Shown here one piece after another: positions 17,705-25,571 of a stretch of DNA of 64,000 nt. The stretch is taken from assembly GCF_034263275.1 (NCBI RefSeq), contig NZ_CP139559.1, positions 1,426,001 through 1,490,000 on the forward strand. Direction: 5' to 3'. Positions within the stretch are counted from its first letter, which is position 1, and every line of letters starts with the position of its first letter. The position numbers and the translations under genes were made by a program. A model generated the notes under the pieces. The model ran no database searches and was not told the DNA's origin. It saw only the letters and a program-made list of their open reading frames with translations. Origin of the DNA: Mucilaginibacter sp. cycad4 (GTDB lineage Bacteria; Bacteroidota; Bacteroidia; Sphingobacteriales; Sphingobacteriaceae).

Positions 17705-17988
17705 TCCCGCGCCAGGTAAGCATCTGCCAAAGCCAGCTTTAACTTTTTAACTTCCTGTTCTAATTCTAATAACCGACCCTTCTCTGCTTTCGTTTCCACT
17801 CTGATTACCTTGTTTTGTAAATATTGTTTACCTAATGCACCAAGCCATCTGCTTACTGTCTCTGCTCCACCGATCCCGTAGCGACGGCTTGCTTCTGTCA
17901 GGCTCAGACCTTCTTCTTCTATCTCCCTGACTACTTTTTGTTTAAAGCTAATACTGTACCGAACTACTCTTACGCTACTTCTTGTCAT
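17599..17988 (-). CDS. IS3-family OrfA (HTH protein)
   Basis: 129 residues. HTH with FKQKVVREIEEEGLSLTEA and RRYGIGGAETVSRWL, then a heptad Leu region (RLLELEQEVKKLKLALADAY) for dimerisation. It binds the element's ends and limits transposition. Near its end the codons AAA AAA AAG form the slippery site; slipping back one base joins it to OrfB. Confidence 0.92.
   Translation of the reverse strand: MTRSSVRVVRYSISFKQKVVREIEEEGLSLTEASRRYGIGGAETVSRWLGALGKQYLQNKVIRVETKAEKGRLLELEQEVKKLKLALADAYLARDCAEEVVKQAGKLYGEDLKKKFGGQVSERSGQNTD
17644..17653 (-). promoter_or_regulatory. Programmed -1 frameshift site (A9G)
   Basis: Minus-strand run of nine A then G. OrfA reads ...TTA AAA AAA AAG TTT; orfB resumes one base back as GTT TGG CGG. 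This fits the A_AAA_AAG shift motif used by IS3 elements. Confidence 0.75.
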
Positions 17989-18085
17989 GTTTCCTGCCTT
18001 TTTGTTAACCTTTTTTTGTCAACCTATTTCAGGACAGGACATAGTTACAAATTACGATCCTTAATGAAAAATCCTCCATACCGTC

Positions 18086-18176
18086 ATGCTGAACTTGTTT
18101 CAGCACCCCACTGGACGGGTGGGCGATTTGCCTGGCAGTGTGCTTAGCGTATGAGGTGCTGAAACAAGTTCAGCAT
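18086..18176. repeat. REP-like inverted repeat (GCTGAACTTGTTTCAGC type)
   Basis: Perfect 22-bp arms atgctgaacttgtttcagca+cc (18086-18107) and complement (18155-18176), separated by 47 bp. The arms themselves are near-palindromic (gctgaa...ttcagc). I believe this motif is dispersed through Sphingobacteriaceae genomes, from memory; only one copy is in the window. Confidence 0.65.
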
Positions 18177-18185
18177 AACCCTACC

Positions 18186-18230
18186 AAAGTAAAACGCCTT
18201 AAGAACCGAGTCCTTAAGGCGTTTTACTTT
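18186..18230. terminator. Strong bidirectional terminator downstream of cysteine desulfurase
   Basis: Perfect 18-bp stem (18186-18203 with 18213-18230), 9-nt loop. Each arm ends in TTTTACTTT-like sequence when read outward. It lies 15 bp after the desulfurase stop. Confidence 0.75.
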
Positions 18231-18245
18231 AGCGTATTTTCAAGC

Positions 18246-19382
18246 TTACACATTTACAGCGCAAAGCTCACGAACTTTGGCTACTACAAAATCAACCTCT
18301 TCTTTGGTGTTATATTTCGAGAAGGAGAAACGTACCGATGGCCTTGATGAACTGGCCCCGATAGCGGTTAGCACATGTGAGCCAATATCGCTGCCCGAAC
18401 TGCATGCACTACCGCCTGAAGCCGAGATACCGGCAATATCGAGATTAAACAGCAGCATATCGCTCATTTCCATTTCGGGGAAAGCTACGTTAAGCACTGT
18501 ATACAAGCTTTTTGCGGGATCTGTTTCGCCGTTAAAGCTTACACCCGGTACGTTAGTAATCAGTTGCTCCATCATGTATGATTTTAAGCCCTGAATATGA
18601 TTTTGGTGCTGCTCCATTTCGGCATAAGCCAGTTCAAGCGCCTTGGCCAAACCTACTATGCCGTAAATATTTTCGGTACCGCCGCGCATGTTGCGTTCCT
18701 GCGCGCCGCCATAAATAAATGGTTTTATCTTTATTTTATGATTGATATGCAGGAAACCTACACCCTTAGGCCCATGCAATTTATGACCGGCACATACCAG
18801 GAAGTGGGCTTTAAGTTTGCTCAGATCATGCTGGTAATGGCCCATAGTTTGCACGGTGTCGCAATGGTAAATGGCGTTGTATGCTTCGCAGAGGTCGCCC
18901 ACGCGTTCCATATCCGATAGTGTACCTATTTCATTATTAGCGTGCATCAGCGATACAAAACTGCGTTCATTGTCTTTAAGCAAGGTTTCAAGATGATCAT
19001 AATCAACGGTGCCTTTGCTATCAATATTTACAAAACTCAATTTAATTAAGCCCGATTTCTCCATCGCTTCCAGCGTATGGAGCACTGCGTGATGCTCGGT
19101 ATGGCTGGTGATGGCGTGGGTAATGTTATGATCAATGATCCCGCACCTGATGGCCGTATTGTCGGCTTCGGTGCCGCTTGAGGTAAAGAAGATCTCGGCG
19201 GGCGAGGTGTGCAGTAAACCGGCAATCGTTTTTCGCGAACGCTCAATTAAAGTACGTGCTTCCCTGCCATGGGCATGTATTGACGACGGATTACCAAACT
19301 GGTTTTCCATCACCTTATACATCTCCTTCATTACATCAGGGTCAAGCGGTGTAGTGGCGGCATTATCAAAATAAACGCGCAT
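18246..19382 (-). CDS. Cysteine desulfurase (IscS/NifS family)
   Basis: 378 residues starting MRVYFDNAATTPLDPDV; the longer frame to 19457 lacks a plausible start. PLP-binding Lys is in CAGHKLHGPKGVGFL; the PLP-contacting His are in SHTEHHAVL. The catalytic Cys lies in SGGSACSSGSDIGSHVL, a NifS-like loop. It provides persulfide sulfur for Fe-S clusters or tRNA thiolation. No isc/suf partner genes are adjacent, so the role is not fixed. It lies downstream of glmM in the same direction (gap 118 bp). Confidence 0.92.
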   Translation of the reverse strand: MRVYFDNAATTPLDPDVMKEMYKVMENQFGNPSSIHAHGREARTLIERSRKTIAGLLHTSPAEIFFTSSGTEADNTAIRCGIIDHNITHAITSHTEHHAVLHTLEAMEKSGLIKLSFVNIDSKGTVDYDHLETLLKDNERSFVSLMHANNEIGTLSDMERVGDLCEAYNAIYHCDTVQTMGHYQHDLSKLKAHFLVCAGHKLHGPKGVGFLHINHKIKIKPFIYGGAQERNMRGGTENIYGIVGLAKALELAYAEMEQHQNHIQGLKSYMMEQLITNVPGVSFNGETDPAKSLYTVLNVAFPEMEMSDMLLFNLDIAGISASGGSACSSGSDIGSHVLTAIGASSSRPSVRFSFSKYNTKEEVDFVVAKVRELCAVNV

Positions 19383-19500
19383 TCTTTTAAATTTATAAAT
19401 TAATGGATCAGTAACTTCAAAACACATGCCCGGTATTATATATAGGCAAGCAGCCAACGGTATTTACCGCTGGTTGCCTGCTATTTTTAATACCAGTAAA

Positions 19501-20892
19501 TTAACCTTTCAGTTGTAAGATCTCCTTAATATCAGTGATGATCTTATTAGCCAAACCGTTTGCCACGGTTTCAGAATTTCCTTCAGAGTAGATTCTGATA
19601 ATAGGCTCGGTATTTGATCTCCGCAAATGTACCCATTCTTTATCAAATTCTATTTTCAGGCCATCAATTGTTGAGTGGGGCTGTTTGATGTATTTCTCTT
19701 CCACTTTGCTCAATAGCCCATCAATATCCATCTCGGGCGTTAAAGTGATCTTGTTTTTCGAAATAAAATAACCCGGATATGACGAACGTAAACTTGAAAC
19801 CGACTTGCCATACTTAGCTAAATGGGTTAAAAACAACGCTATGCCAACTAAAGCGTCACGACCGTAATGTAACTCAGGGTAAATAACCCCGCCATTACCT
19901 TCGCCGCCTATAACCGCGTTAACTTCTTTCATTTTGTTAACAACGTTAACCTCTCCAACTGCAGCTGCATGGTATTCGCCGCCTGCTTTTTCAGTAACGT
20001 CACGCAGCGCACGGGTTGATGACAGGTTAGATACCGTATTGCCCACATTGTTTTTCAAAACATAATCGGCTACGGCAACCAGTGTATATTCTTCGCCAAA
20101 CATATTGCCATCTTCACACACAAAGCAAAGGCGGTCAACATCCGGATCGACTGCTATACCCAAATCGGCACGCTTGCTAACTACTTCTTTTGATAGTGCA
20201 ATCAGGTTTTCCGGAAGCGGCTCGGGGTTATGCGGGAAATTACCATCCGGCTCACAATACAATTCGTGAACAGTTTCAACGCCTAAAGCTTTCAGTAAAG
20301 CCGGTACAAAAATACCACCTGTTGAGTTAACGCAATCTATTACCACTTTAAAGTTGGCTTTCTTTATAGCCTCAACATCAATCAATGGCAAAGCCAACAC
20401 AAGGTCGATGTGTTTTTGCAGCCAGGTATCATCAGGGGTAACTTTACCCAGATCGTTTACATCTGCATATTTAAAGTCGCTGTATTCGGCAATTGTTAGC
20501 ACTTCTTTGCCATCGGCATCGCTGATGAACTCGCCATCGGCATTGAGCAGTTTAAGAGCGTTCCATTGTTTTGGGTTATGGCTTGCAGTAAGGATGATGC
20601 CACCCGCCGCCTGCTCACCGGTAACGGCAACCTCAACAGTCGGTGTAGTTGATAAACCAAGATCAATAACATCAATACCCAAACCCTGCAGTGTGCCAAT
20701 AACAAGATTATTCACCATAGCACCCGATAAACGGGCATCACGGCCTACTACAATCTTTTTAATCCCTGATTTTTTCACAGCCCATGATCCGTAGGCCGAA
20801 GTAAATTTTACAATATCAAGCGGTGTTAAACCATCGCCAACGGCACCGCCTATGGTGCCGCGTATTCCTGAAATAGATTTTATTAATGTCAA
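19501..20892 (-). CDS. glmM: Phosphoglucosamine mutase
   Basis: 463 residues of the alpha-D-phosphohexomutase family. Phosphoserine loop TASHNPKQWNALK, Mg-binding DPDVDRLCF, sugar-binding GGEGNGGVIYP and phosphate-binding RRSNTEPIIRIYSE. Converts glucosamine-6-P to glucosamine-1-P for peptidoglycan and LPS. Starts at TTG 20892; no in-frame ATG lies upstream and the N-terminus MTLIKSISGIRGT fits the family. Phosphomannomutase is the alternative name, but the ISGIRGT start favours GlmM. Confidence 0.88.
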   Translation of the reverse strand: MTLIKSISGIRGTIGGAVGDGLTPLDIVKFTSAYGSWAVKKSGIKKIVVGRDARLSGAMVNNLVIGTLQGLGIDVIDLGLSTTPTVEVAVTGEQAAGGIILTASHNPKQWNALKLLNADGEFISDADGKEVLTIAEYSDFKYADVNDLGKVTPDDTWLQKHIDLVLALPLIDVEAIKKANFKVVIDCVNSTGGIFVPALLKALGVETVHELYCEPDGNFPHNPEPLPENLIALSKEVVSKRADLGIAVDPDVDRLCFVCEDGNMFGEEYTLVAVADYVLKNNVGNTVSNLSSTRALRDVTEKAGGEYHAAAVGEVNVVNKMKEVNAVIGGEGNGGVIYPELHYGRDALVGIALFLTHLAKYGKSVSSLRSSYPGYFISKNKITLTPEMDIDGLLSKVEEKYIKQPHSTIDGLKIEFDKEWVHLRRSNTEPIIRIYSEGNSETVANGLANKIITDIKEILQLKG

Positions 20893-21113
20893 AATGCGAA
20901 GTTTTTGGTGTGGTAAAAGTAAAAAATATAAGCTACAAATGATATTGTTTTAAGGATTTACGCAAACGCTTGCATATAAGGTTACGGTTAATTTATTGTT
21001 TTTTAATACGGTGCAGGGTGGTTTCAATTGTCATCCCTGCGCATTATTTTATGCTTAACGGGATAATGCTGCTGCTAAGTATTAAAATTTAAAGGATTTT
21101 TTAAGCTATTTGA

Positions 21114-21121
21114 TAACTTTG
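21114..21121 (+). promoter_or_regulatory. -7 element TAACTTTG upstream of the PAP2 gene
   Basis: TAnnTTTG match 37 nt before ATG 21159. The rest of the divergent glmM/PAP2 spacer (20893-21158) shows nothing further. Confidence 0.4.
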
Positions 21122-21158
21122 GAAATTACAGCAAACAAAACACCTATAGTAAAAAACA

Positions 21159-21722
21159 ATGCCCGATTATCTTTTAAACCTCGACCGGCATTTATTTTAT
21201 TTCATTAATCATGACCTGTCCAATTCATTTTTCGACTGGATCATGCCCTTGTTGCGTAACCCCAAATTCTGGATCCCGCTGTATATTTTCATCATCATTT
21301 TTTGTTTATGGCGATATAAGAAGACCGGCGCTATCATTATAGTGCTGCTGGCGGCATCGGCAGGTGTTGCTGATTTCACCAGCGGCGTTATTATCAAACA
21401 TAATATCCAGCGCCTTCGTCCCTGCCGTGATCCGGTTGTATCTGCAACCGATATCAGCCGTGTACCCTGTGGTAGCGGATATAGTTTTCCATCAACCCAT
21501 GCCACCGACCATTTTGCCATGGCGATATTTCTTGGCTTTGTGTTTTTTAGAAAATGGAGATGGATATGGCTTTGGACGATACTTTGGGCAGGCAGCGTTT
21601 GCTTTGCACAGGTATACGTAGGGGTACATTTCCCGATAGATGTACTATGCGGCGCTTTATATGGGGCCTTTGTTGGATGGCTGTTTTCATTATTGTTTAA
21701 AAAATTACAACCTGCCTTTTAA
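21159..21722 (+). CDS. PAP2-family membrane phosphatase
   Basis: 187 residues, about five membrane spans. The three acid-phosphatase motifs are KHNIQRLRP, YSFPSTHATDHF and AQVYVGVHFPIDVLCG. Likely dephosphorylates undecaprenyl-PP or another lipid phosphate at the outer face of the inner membrane. Its TAA overlaps the ATG of the ZIP transporter (TAATG), so the two are translationally coupled. Confidence 0.9.
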   Translation: MPDYLLNLDRHLFYFINHDLSNSFFDWIMPLLRNPKFWIPLYIFIIIFCLWRYKKTGAIIIVLLAASAGVADFTSGVIIKHNIQRLRPCRDPVVSATDISRVPCGSGYSFPSTHATDHFAMAIFLGFVFFRKWRWIWLWTILWAGSVCFAQVYVGVHFPIDVLCGALYGAFVGWLFSLLFKKLQPAF

Positions 21723-22438
21723 TGGGATATTGGAAAATTCTGCTGCTTTTTTTTGCTGCCTTTTTTGGCGGCACTTCTGTATTTTTATTTAAGGGCGATA
21801 ACCATAAAACGCTGAAGCTGGTGCTGTCGTTCAGCGGGGCTTACCTGTTTGGCATTACCGTTTTACACTTGATTCCTGATGCCTACCACGGTAATGATAA
21901 CTATGTTGGCGTATTCATATTGATAGGCTTCCTGTTCCAGATTGTGCTTGAACAATTTTCGGACGGGATTGAGCATGGCCACATGCACAAACACCCGCAT
22001 GACCTGGCAGTTTTCCCAATAGGTATTATGGCAAGCCTTTGCCTGCATGCTTTTTTGGAGGGTATGCCGCTTGCACAAGGCAACCAGGACCAGTTGGTTT
22101 ATGGCATTGCATTGCACCATATCCCGGCCGCATTTGCACTGGCAACAGTATTGCTAACCAACAAACAGGGTAAAAACAAAACCATACTTTTTGTGGCAGT
22201 ATTCGCGGTAATGGCACCGGCAGGTTATTTTTTCAGCGACGCGTTAAGCAGCGGAAACATCGGTAACCTGCAACATTATTTTAACAGGATCATGGGCGTT
22301 GTTATCGGCATCTTCCTGCATATCTCCACTACCATACTCTTTGAATCGAGTGCCGATCACCGTTTCAATATGCGTAAAATGATGGCGGTATTGGCCGGTG
22401 TAGCCATCGCCCTGCTGGGGTTTTTGAAAGAGTTGTAG
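21722..22438 (+). CDS. ZIP-family metal transporter
   Basis: 238 residues, about seven to eight spans. Metal-site helices: GITVLHLIPDAYHG, LCLHAFLEGMPLAQG and ALHHIPAAFALATVLL, the HxxxEG/H pattern of ZIP transporters. A His-rich loop (DGIEHGHMHKHPHD) lies between spans 3 and 4. Imports Zn(II) or another divalent metal. Overlaps the PAP2 gene by one base. Confidence 0.88.
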   Translation: MGYWKILLLFFAAFFGGTSVFLFKGDNHKTLKLVLSFSGAYLFGITVLHLIPDAYHGNDNYVGVFILIGFLFQIVLEQFSDGIEHGHMHKHPHDLAVFPIGIMASLCLHAFLEGMPLAQGNQDQLVYGIALHHIPAAFALATVLLTNKQGKNKTILFVAVFAVMAPAGYFFSDALSSGNIGNLQHYFNRIMGVVIGIFLHISTTILFESSADHRFNMRKMMAVLAGVAIALLGFLKEL

Positions 22439-22487
22439 ATTATTAATGCTATTACTTTATGTGAAATTAATTTCCGCATAAGAGTTT

Positions 22488-25298
22488 CTATTTTTCCAGT
22501 TCCAGGCCCCAGTCTTTCCCTTTATCAACTGCAGGAACTCCCTTATCCATCCAAACCGGCATTGGCGCGCCTTTTAAAAAGTGATCGAAGAATTGTTGCT
22601 CACGTATAGTAATGTCTTTGCGGTTTTGGCGTAGTACCAGGTTATGAGCCTCTCCATTATATTGCAGCAGCCAAACCGGTTTACCTAAGCGACGCAAGGC
22701 TGTAAACATTTCAATCCCCTGGTACCACGGCACGGCACCATCGGCGTCATTGCTCATGATCATTACCGGTGTTTTTACCTTGGGCAACTGGAACAAGGGC
22801 GAATTTTCGATATACAGTTCAGGCTTTTCCCAAAGCGTTGCGCCAATGCGGCTTTGTGATTTTTCGTACTGGAATTGCCTGTTCAGGCCCGATTCCCAAC
22901 GGATGCCTCCATAAGCCGATGTCATGTTGGCAACCGGCGCGCCGGCCCAGGCCGCGGCGTACATATTGGTTTGGGTAATGAGGTAAGCCACCTGGTAACC
23001 ACCCCAGCTTTGGCCCTGCAGGCCAATATGCGCTGCATCAACCCATGTGTTTTTCTTTAAAGCTTCAACGCCTGAATTTACAAACTCAACCGCCGAAGCC
23101 CCCGGATGACCGGTTTGATAGCTGATATCGGGTGCGAAAACAAGATAACCGTTGCTCACAAAAAATGATATAGGTAGCCGGGAAGGAGTAGGAGCAGGTG
23201 CTATATAGTTAAAAAGGCCGTCCGAAAGTTTCTCATAAAAATAAACGATCATCGGGTACTTTTTGGCCGGGTCAAAGTCTTCAGGCTTATACAGAATCCC
23301 TTGCGATTGGTAGCCTTTAGGTGTTGTCCACCTCACAAGCTCGGCAGTGCCCCAGTTATATTCATTTTGCTGCGGGTTGATATTACTTAGTTTGACCTCC
23401 TTTTTCAGATCGGATGAAAGATATAAATCAGGCGAATGCTGATAGTTTGCTTTGGTATAAATATAGGCATCAGCATTTTTAGCTTTCAGCAGATTGTCAT
23501 AACTCATTGGGGCCATGACCACTTTTTCGGGTTGGTTGTTTACTTCAGGGAACTTCCGGAAATATCCCCATTGCTTATTTTCCTCGTTTTGAGTTAAAAG
23601 GCACATCGGCTCTTTTAGCGGGATGAATTTTTGCTCCGGGTCGGTTTGATCATACCTCATGATCAGCTTGTTTTTGCGTCCGATACCTTTAGTGAAGTTA
23701 AACGCGTCGCCCGTTGCCGGGTCAAAACGCCAGATATCATACCTGTCGTAAATAAATACGGCCTTGTCACCCGCCGTCCAGCCGGCCACACCATAGGCCG
23801 AAGCGTACCCTGGTACATCGTTCAGTTCATCGCCCATTTTAGTGCCGGTTGCTTTGCTCAGGTTTATCTTTTGCCCCGTTGCAATGGTATAGCAATACCA
23901 TGCCTGATCTTTGAGATCAAACCACAGCACATAATTGCCATGCGGAGAGATGTAATAACGCCCCAGAGAGGCATTAATAAACCGGTGGTTACCGCTCCGG
24001 GTATCAATTAAAATAGCCTGCTGTTTGGTGCCGCCTTCCCACTGGGCCGATACGCGGGCGCCGGTATCTGTAAGCCCTAAAACATAGCGGGCATCTTTAT
24101 TTTCGGCAGTTAATATTTCAGGAATAGCTTTGCCGCCCAACTGCACAACTTTGCTGCTCGTTTCTTCGGGTTTTATGACGGCAAGATAGCTTCGCTTTAA
24201 TTCGGCTTGCAGGTTTTTAAGCTGTTGGGGCTGCAGGTAATCGTCTTTGTAGTTCCAGATATCCAGTTTGGCTGCCTCAAAATCAACAAGGGTAGTATCA
24301 ACAGGTTTGGGGATAGGGGCAGTGCCAAAGTACAGATTATTGCCGCCTTTGCTGAAGCTTACCTTGCCATCTCCGCTTACTGCCCAATTGTTGGGTATAC
24401 CAGCAGATCCGGCAGCTGCGATAACTTCTGCGCTATCTTTTGCAGCGCTGTAATAATAAAGTTTAAAGGGTTTTATCAGTGCTTTTTCCGGATTTTTCTC
24501 GGCAGTAAAAGCTACCTGGCGCCCGGCATCATCAATGCTGATGTTATGGTAATTACCCCTGCCGGTGCTTAACCGTTTGAGGGTGTTCTTTTCCAGATCA
24601 AATAAATACAGACCGGATACAGTCCCTTTTTGTTTTATTGGGGCCGTAACGGCAAACGTCAGCCATTTCCCGTTTTTGCTTACCTGGTATTCGGTAACAT
24701 AATTAAAAGTTTGCGCTATGCCGGTTTTTAATTTTCTAACTGTTAAGTCTGCGCCTTCATGCGTAGGCGGGGCAACCGTTGCAGCTATGGCTTTTTTTGA
24801 GGTATCGCTTGGTGCTGGTTTTTTAAGCGTGTCGGCCGTTGCCAGGTAAGCAATAACAGCTGCATCCTCCGCTATTTTAAATGAGCGGATAGCCGGGACT
24901 TTAACAACGGACGATGAACCTAAAGTAATTATCCCCAATGTGTCTTTAGGGAAATCTGATTGTTTTTTCTTCTTTATTTTAGCCTGCCTGGTATCCTTAT
25001 AAAACGGACGGATAAGGCATATAGCGAACTTTGAATCCCCGGTTATTTTAAGCGTATCTGCACGTGGGATTTTAATTGAGGTGATGTTTTTTGAGTCTTT
25101 TATAATCAGCTCAGCATCGCCCTGCTGCGGCTTTATGACATAACCTATCCATTTACCATCGTTGCTGATGCGCTGGCCGGTTATACTTTGCCATCCGTCA
25201 AACACAGTATGATCTAATGGTTTTTTACCCGGGCTTTGAGCAAATACGTGAAAACCGGTAGCCAACAGCAGGCTGGTTGAGAGTAAAAGTTTACGCAT
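22488..25298 (-). CDS. Secreted S9-family peptidase (prolyl oligopeptidase/DPP-like)
   Basis: 936 residues. Signal peptide MRKLLLSTSLLLATGFHVFA. Residues about 30-650 form a WD/beta-propeller-like region. The C-terminal alpha/beta-hydrolase has the nucleophile in GLQGQSWGGYQVAYL, the Asp in MSNDADGAVPW and the His in GEAHNLVL. Probably a periplasmic or outer-membrane dipeptidyl/acyl-aminoacyl peptidase. A heptanucleotide array lies directly upstream of its predicted promoter. Confidence 0.92.
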   Translation of the reverse strand: MRKLLLSTSLLLATGFHVFAQSPGKKPLDHTVFDGWQSITGQRISNDGKWIGYVIKPQQGDAELIIKDSKNITSIKIPRADTLKITGDSKFAICLIRPFYKDTRQAKIKKKKQSDFPKDTLGIITLGSSSVVKVPAIRSFKIAEDAAVIAYLATADTLKKPAPSDTSKKAIAATVAPPTHEGADLTVRKLKTGIAQTFNYVTEYQVSKNGKWLTFAVTAPIKQKGTVSGLYLFDLEKNTLKRLSTGRGNYHNISIDDAGRQVAFTAEKNPEKALIKPFKLYYYSAAKDSAEVIAAAGSAGIPNNWAVSGDGKVSFSKGGNNLYFGTAPIPKPVDTTLVDFEAAKLDIWNYKDDYLQPQQLKNLQAELKRSYLAVIKPEETSSKVVQLGGKAIPEILTAENKDARYVLGLTDTGARVSAQWEGGTKQQAILIDTRSGNHRFINASLGRYYISPHGNYVLWFDLKDQAWYCYTIATGQKINLSKATGTKMGDELNDVPGYASAYGVAGWTAGDKAVFIYDRYDIWRFDPATGDAFNFTKGIGRKNKLIMRYDQTDPEQKFIPLKEPMCLLTQNEENKQWGYFRKFPEVNNQPEKVVMAPMSYDNLLKAKNADAYIYTKANYQHSPDLYLSSDLKKEVKLSNINPQQNEYNWGTAELVRWTTPKGYQSQGILYKPEDFDPAKKYPMIVYFYEKLSDGLFNYIAPAPTPSRLPISFFVSNGYLVFAPDISYQTGHPGASAVEFVNSGVEALKKNTWVDAAHIGLQGQSWGGYQVAYLITQTNMYAAAWAGAPVANMTSAYGGIRWESGLNRQFQYEKSQSRIGATLWEKPELYIENSPLFQLPKVKTPVMIMSNDADGAVPWYQGIEMFTALRRLGKPVWLLQYNGEAHNLVLRQNRKDITIREQQFFDHFLKGAPMPVWMDKGVPAVDKGKDWGLELEK

Positions 25299-25329
25299 AC
25301 AGGAAAGATGTCAAAACCTAAATATGCTG

Positions 25330-25357
25330 AAAACTTACGGCTTAATGAAATAAACAA
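25330..25357 (-). promoter_or_regulatory. Predicted promoter of the S9 peptidase
   Basis: Minus-strand TTG (25355-25357), 17 bp spacer, TAAGTTTT (25330-25337), one base off TAnnTTTG. The tandem array begins 20 bp upstream of the -33 element. Confidence 0.45.
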
Positions 25358-25376
25358 CGTGAAAGTTACATTTTAT

Positions 25377-25521
25377 AAGGCGAAAGGCGAAAGGCGAAAG
25401 GCGAAAGGCGAAAGGCGAAAGGCGAAAGGCGAAAGGCGAAAGGCGAAAGGCGAAAGGCGAAAGGCGAAAGGCGAAAGGCGAAAGGCGAAAGGCGAAAGGC
25501 GAAAGGCGAAAGGCGAAAGGC
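25377..25521. repeat. Tandem array of GGCGAAA, about 20.7 copies
   Basis: 145 bases of uninterrupted 7-bp units with no visible sequence variation between copies. Because 7 is not a multiple of 3, every frame cycles through the same 21-bp period and stays open on both strands (KAKGERR on plus; a Phe/Ala/Ser/Leu-rich frame on minus). I therefore do not call a gene. It lies between lysC's 3' end and the S9 peptidase promoter. A complementary segment follows at 25549-25561. Confidence 0.95.
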
Positions 25522-25561
25522 ATTATGTTAAATAGAGATATAAAACAACCTTTCGCCTTTC
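25508..25561. terminator. Hairpin formed by the array edge and a complementary arm
   Basis: gaaaggcgaaagg (25508-25520, last array units) is exactly complementary to cctttcgcctttc (25549-25561), with a 28-nt loop. It sits 11 bp past the aspartate kinase stop. It looks like an original terminator or palindrome whose one arm expanded into the array. Confidence 0.5.
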
Positions 25562-25571
25562 ACCTCAAAAA

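Larger units (their letters stand above)
16641..18044 (-). mobile_element. Complete IS3-family insertion sequence (16644-18041) with 3-bp target duplication
   Basis: Imperfect terminal inverted repeats face each other: left end 16644-16667 (tgtcatgtcctgaaa...) and right end 18018-18041 (complement tgtcctgtcctgaaa...). Both begin TG, and the element spans 1,398 bp. Direct repeats TAG lie at 16641-16643 and 18042-18044. Inside are orfA and orfB in the IS3 arrangement with a -1 slippery site. Both frames are intact and the target duplication is exact, suggesting recent insertion and possible activity. It separates rpoN from the cysteine desulfurase without breaking a gene. Confidence 0.92.

Noticed and set aside
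21863..22217. Minus-strand frames inside the ZIP transporter gene
   Set aside because: They overlap a full ZIP gene with metal motifs and show no family features.
25377..25521. CRISPR-like array
   Set aside because: Units are 7 bp and contiguous with no spacers.
25308..25535. 75-codon plus-strand and 62-codon minus-strand frames through the heptanucleotide array
   Set aside because: Any 7-bp repeat lacking stops stays open in all frames; the peptide is just KAKGERR repeats, and no start region or conservation sign is visible.
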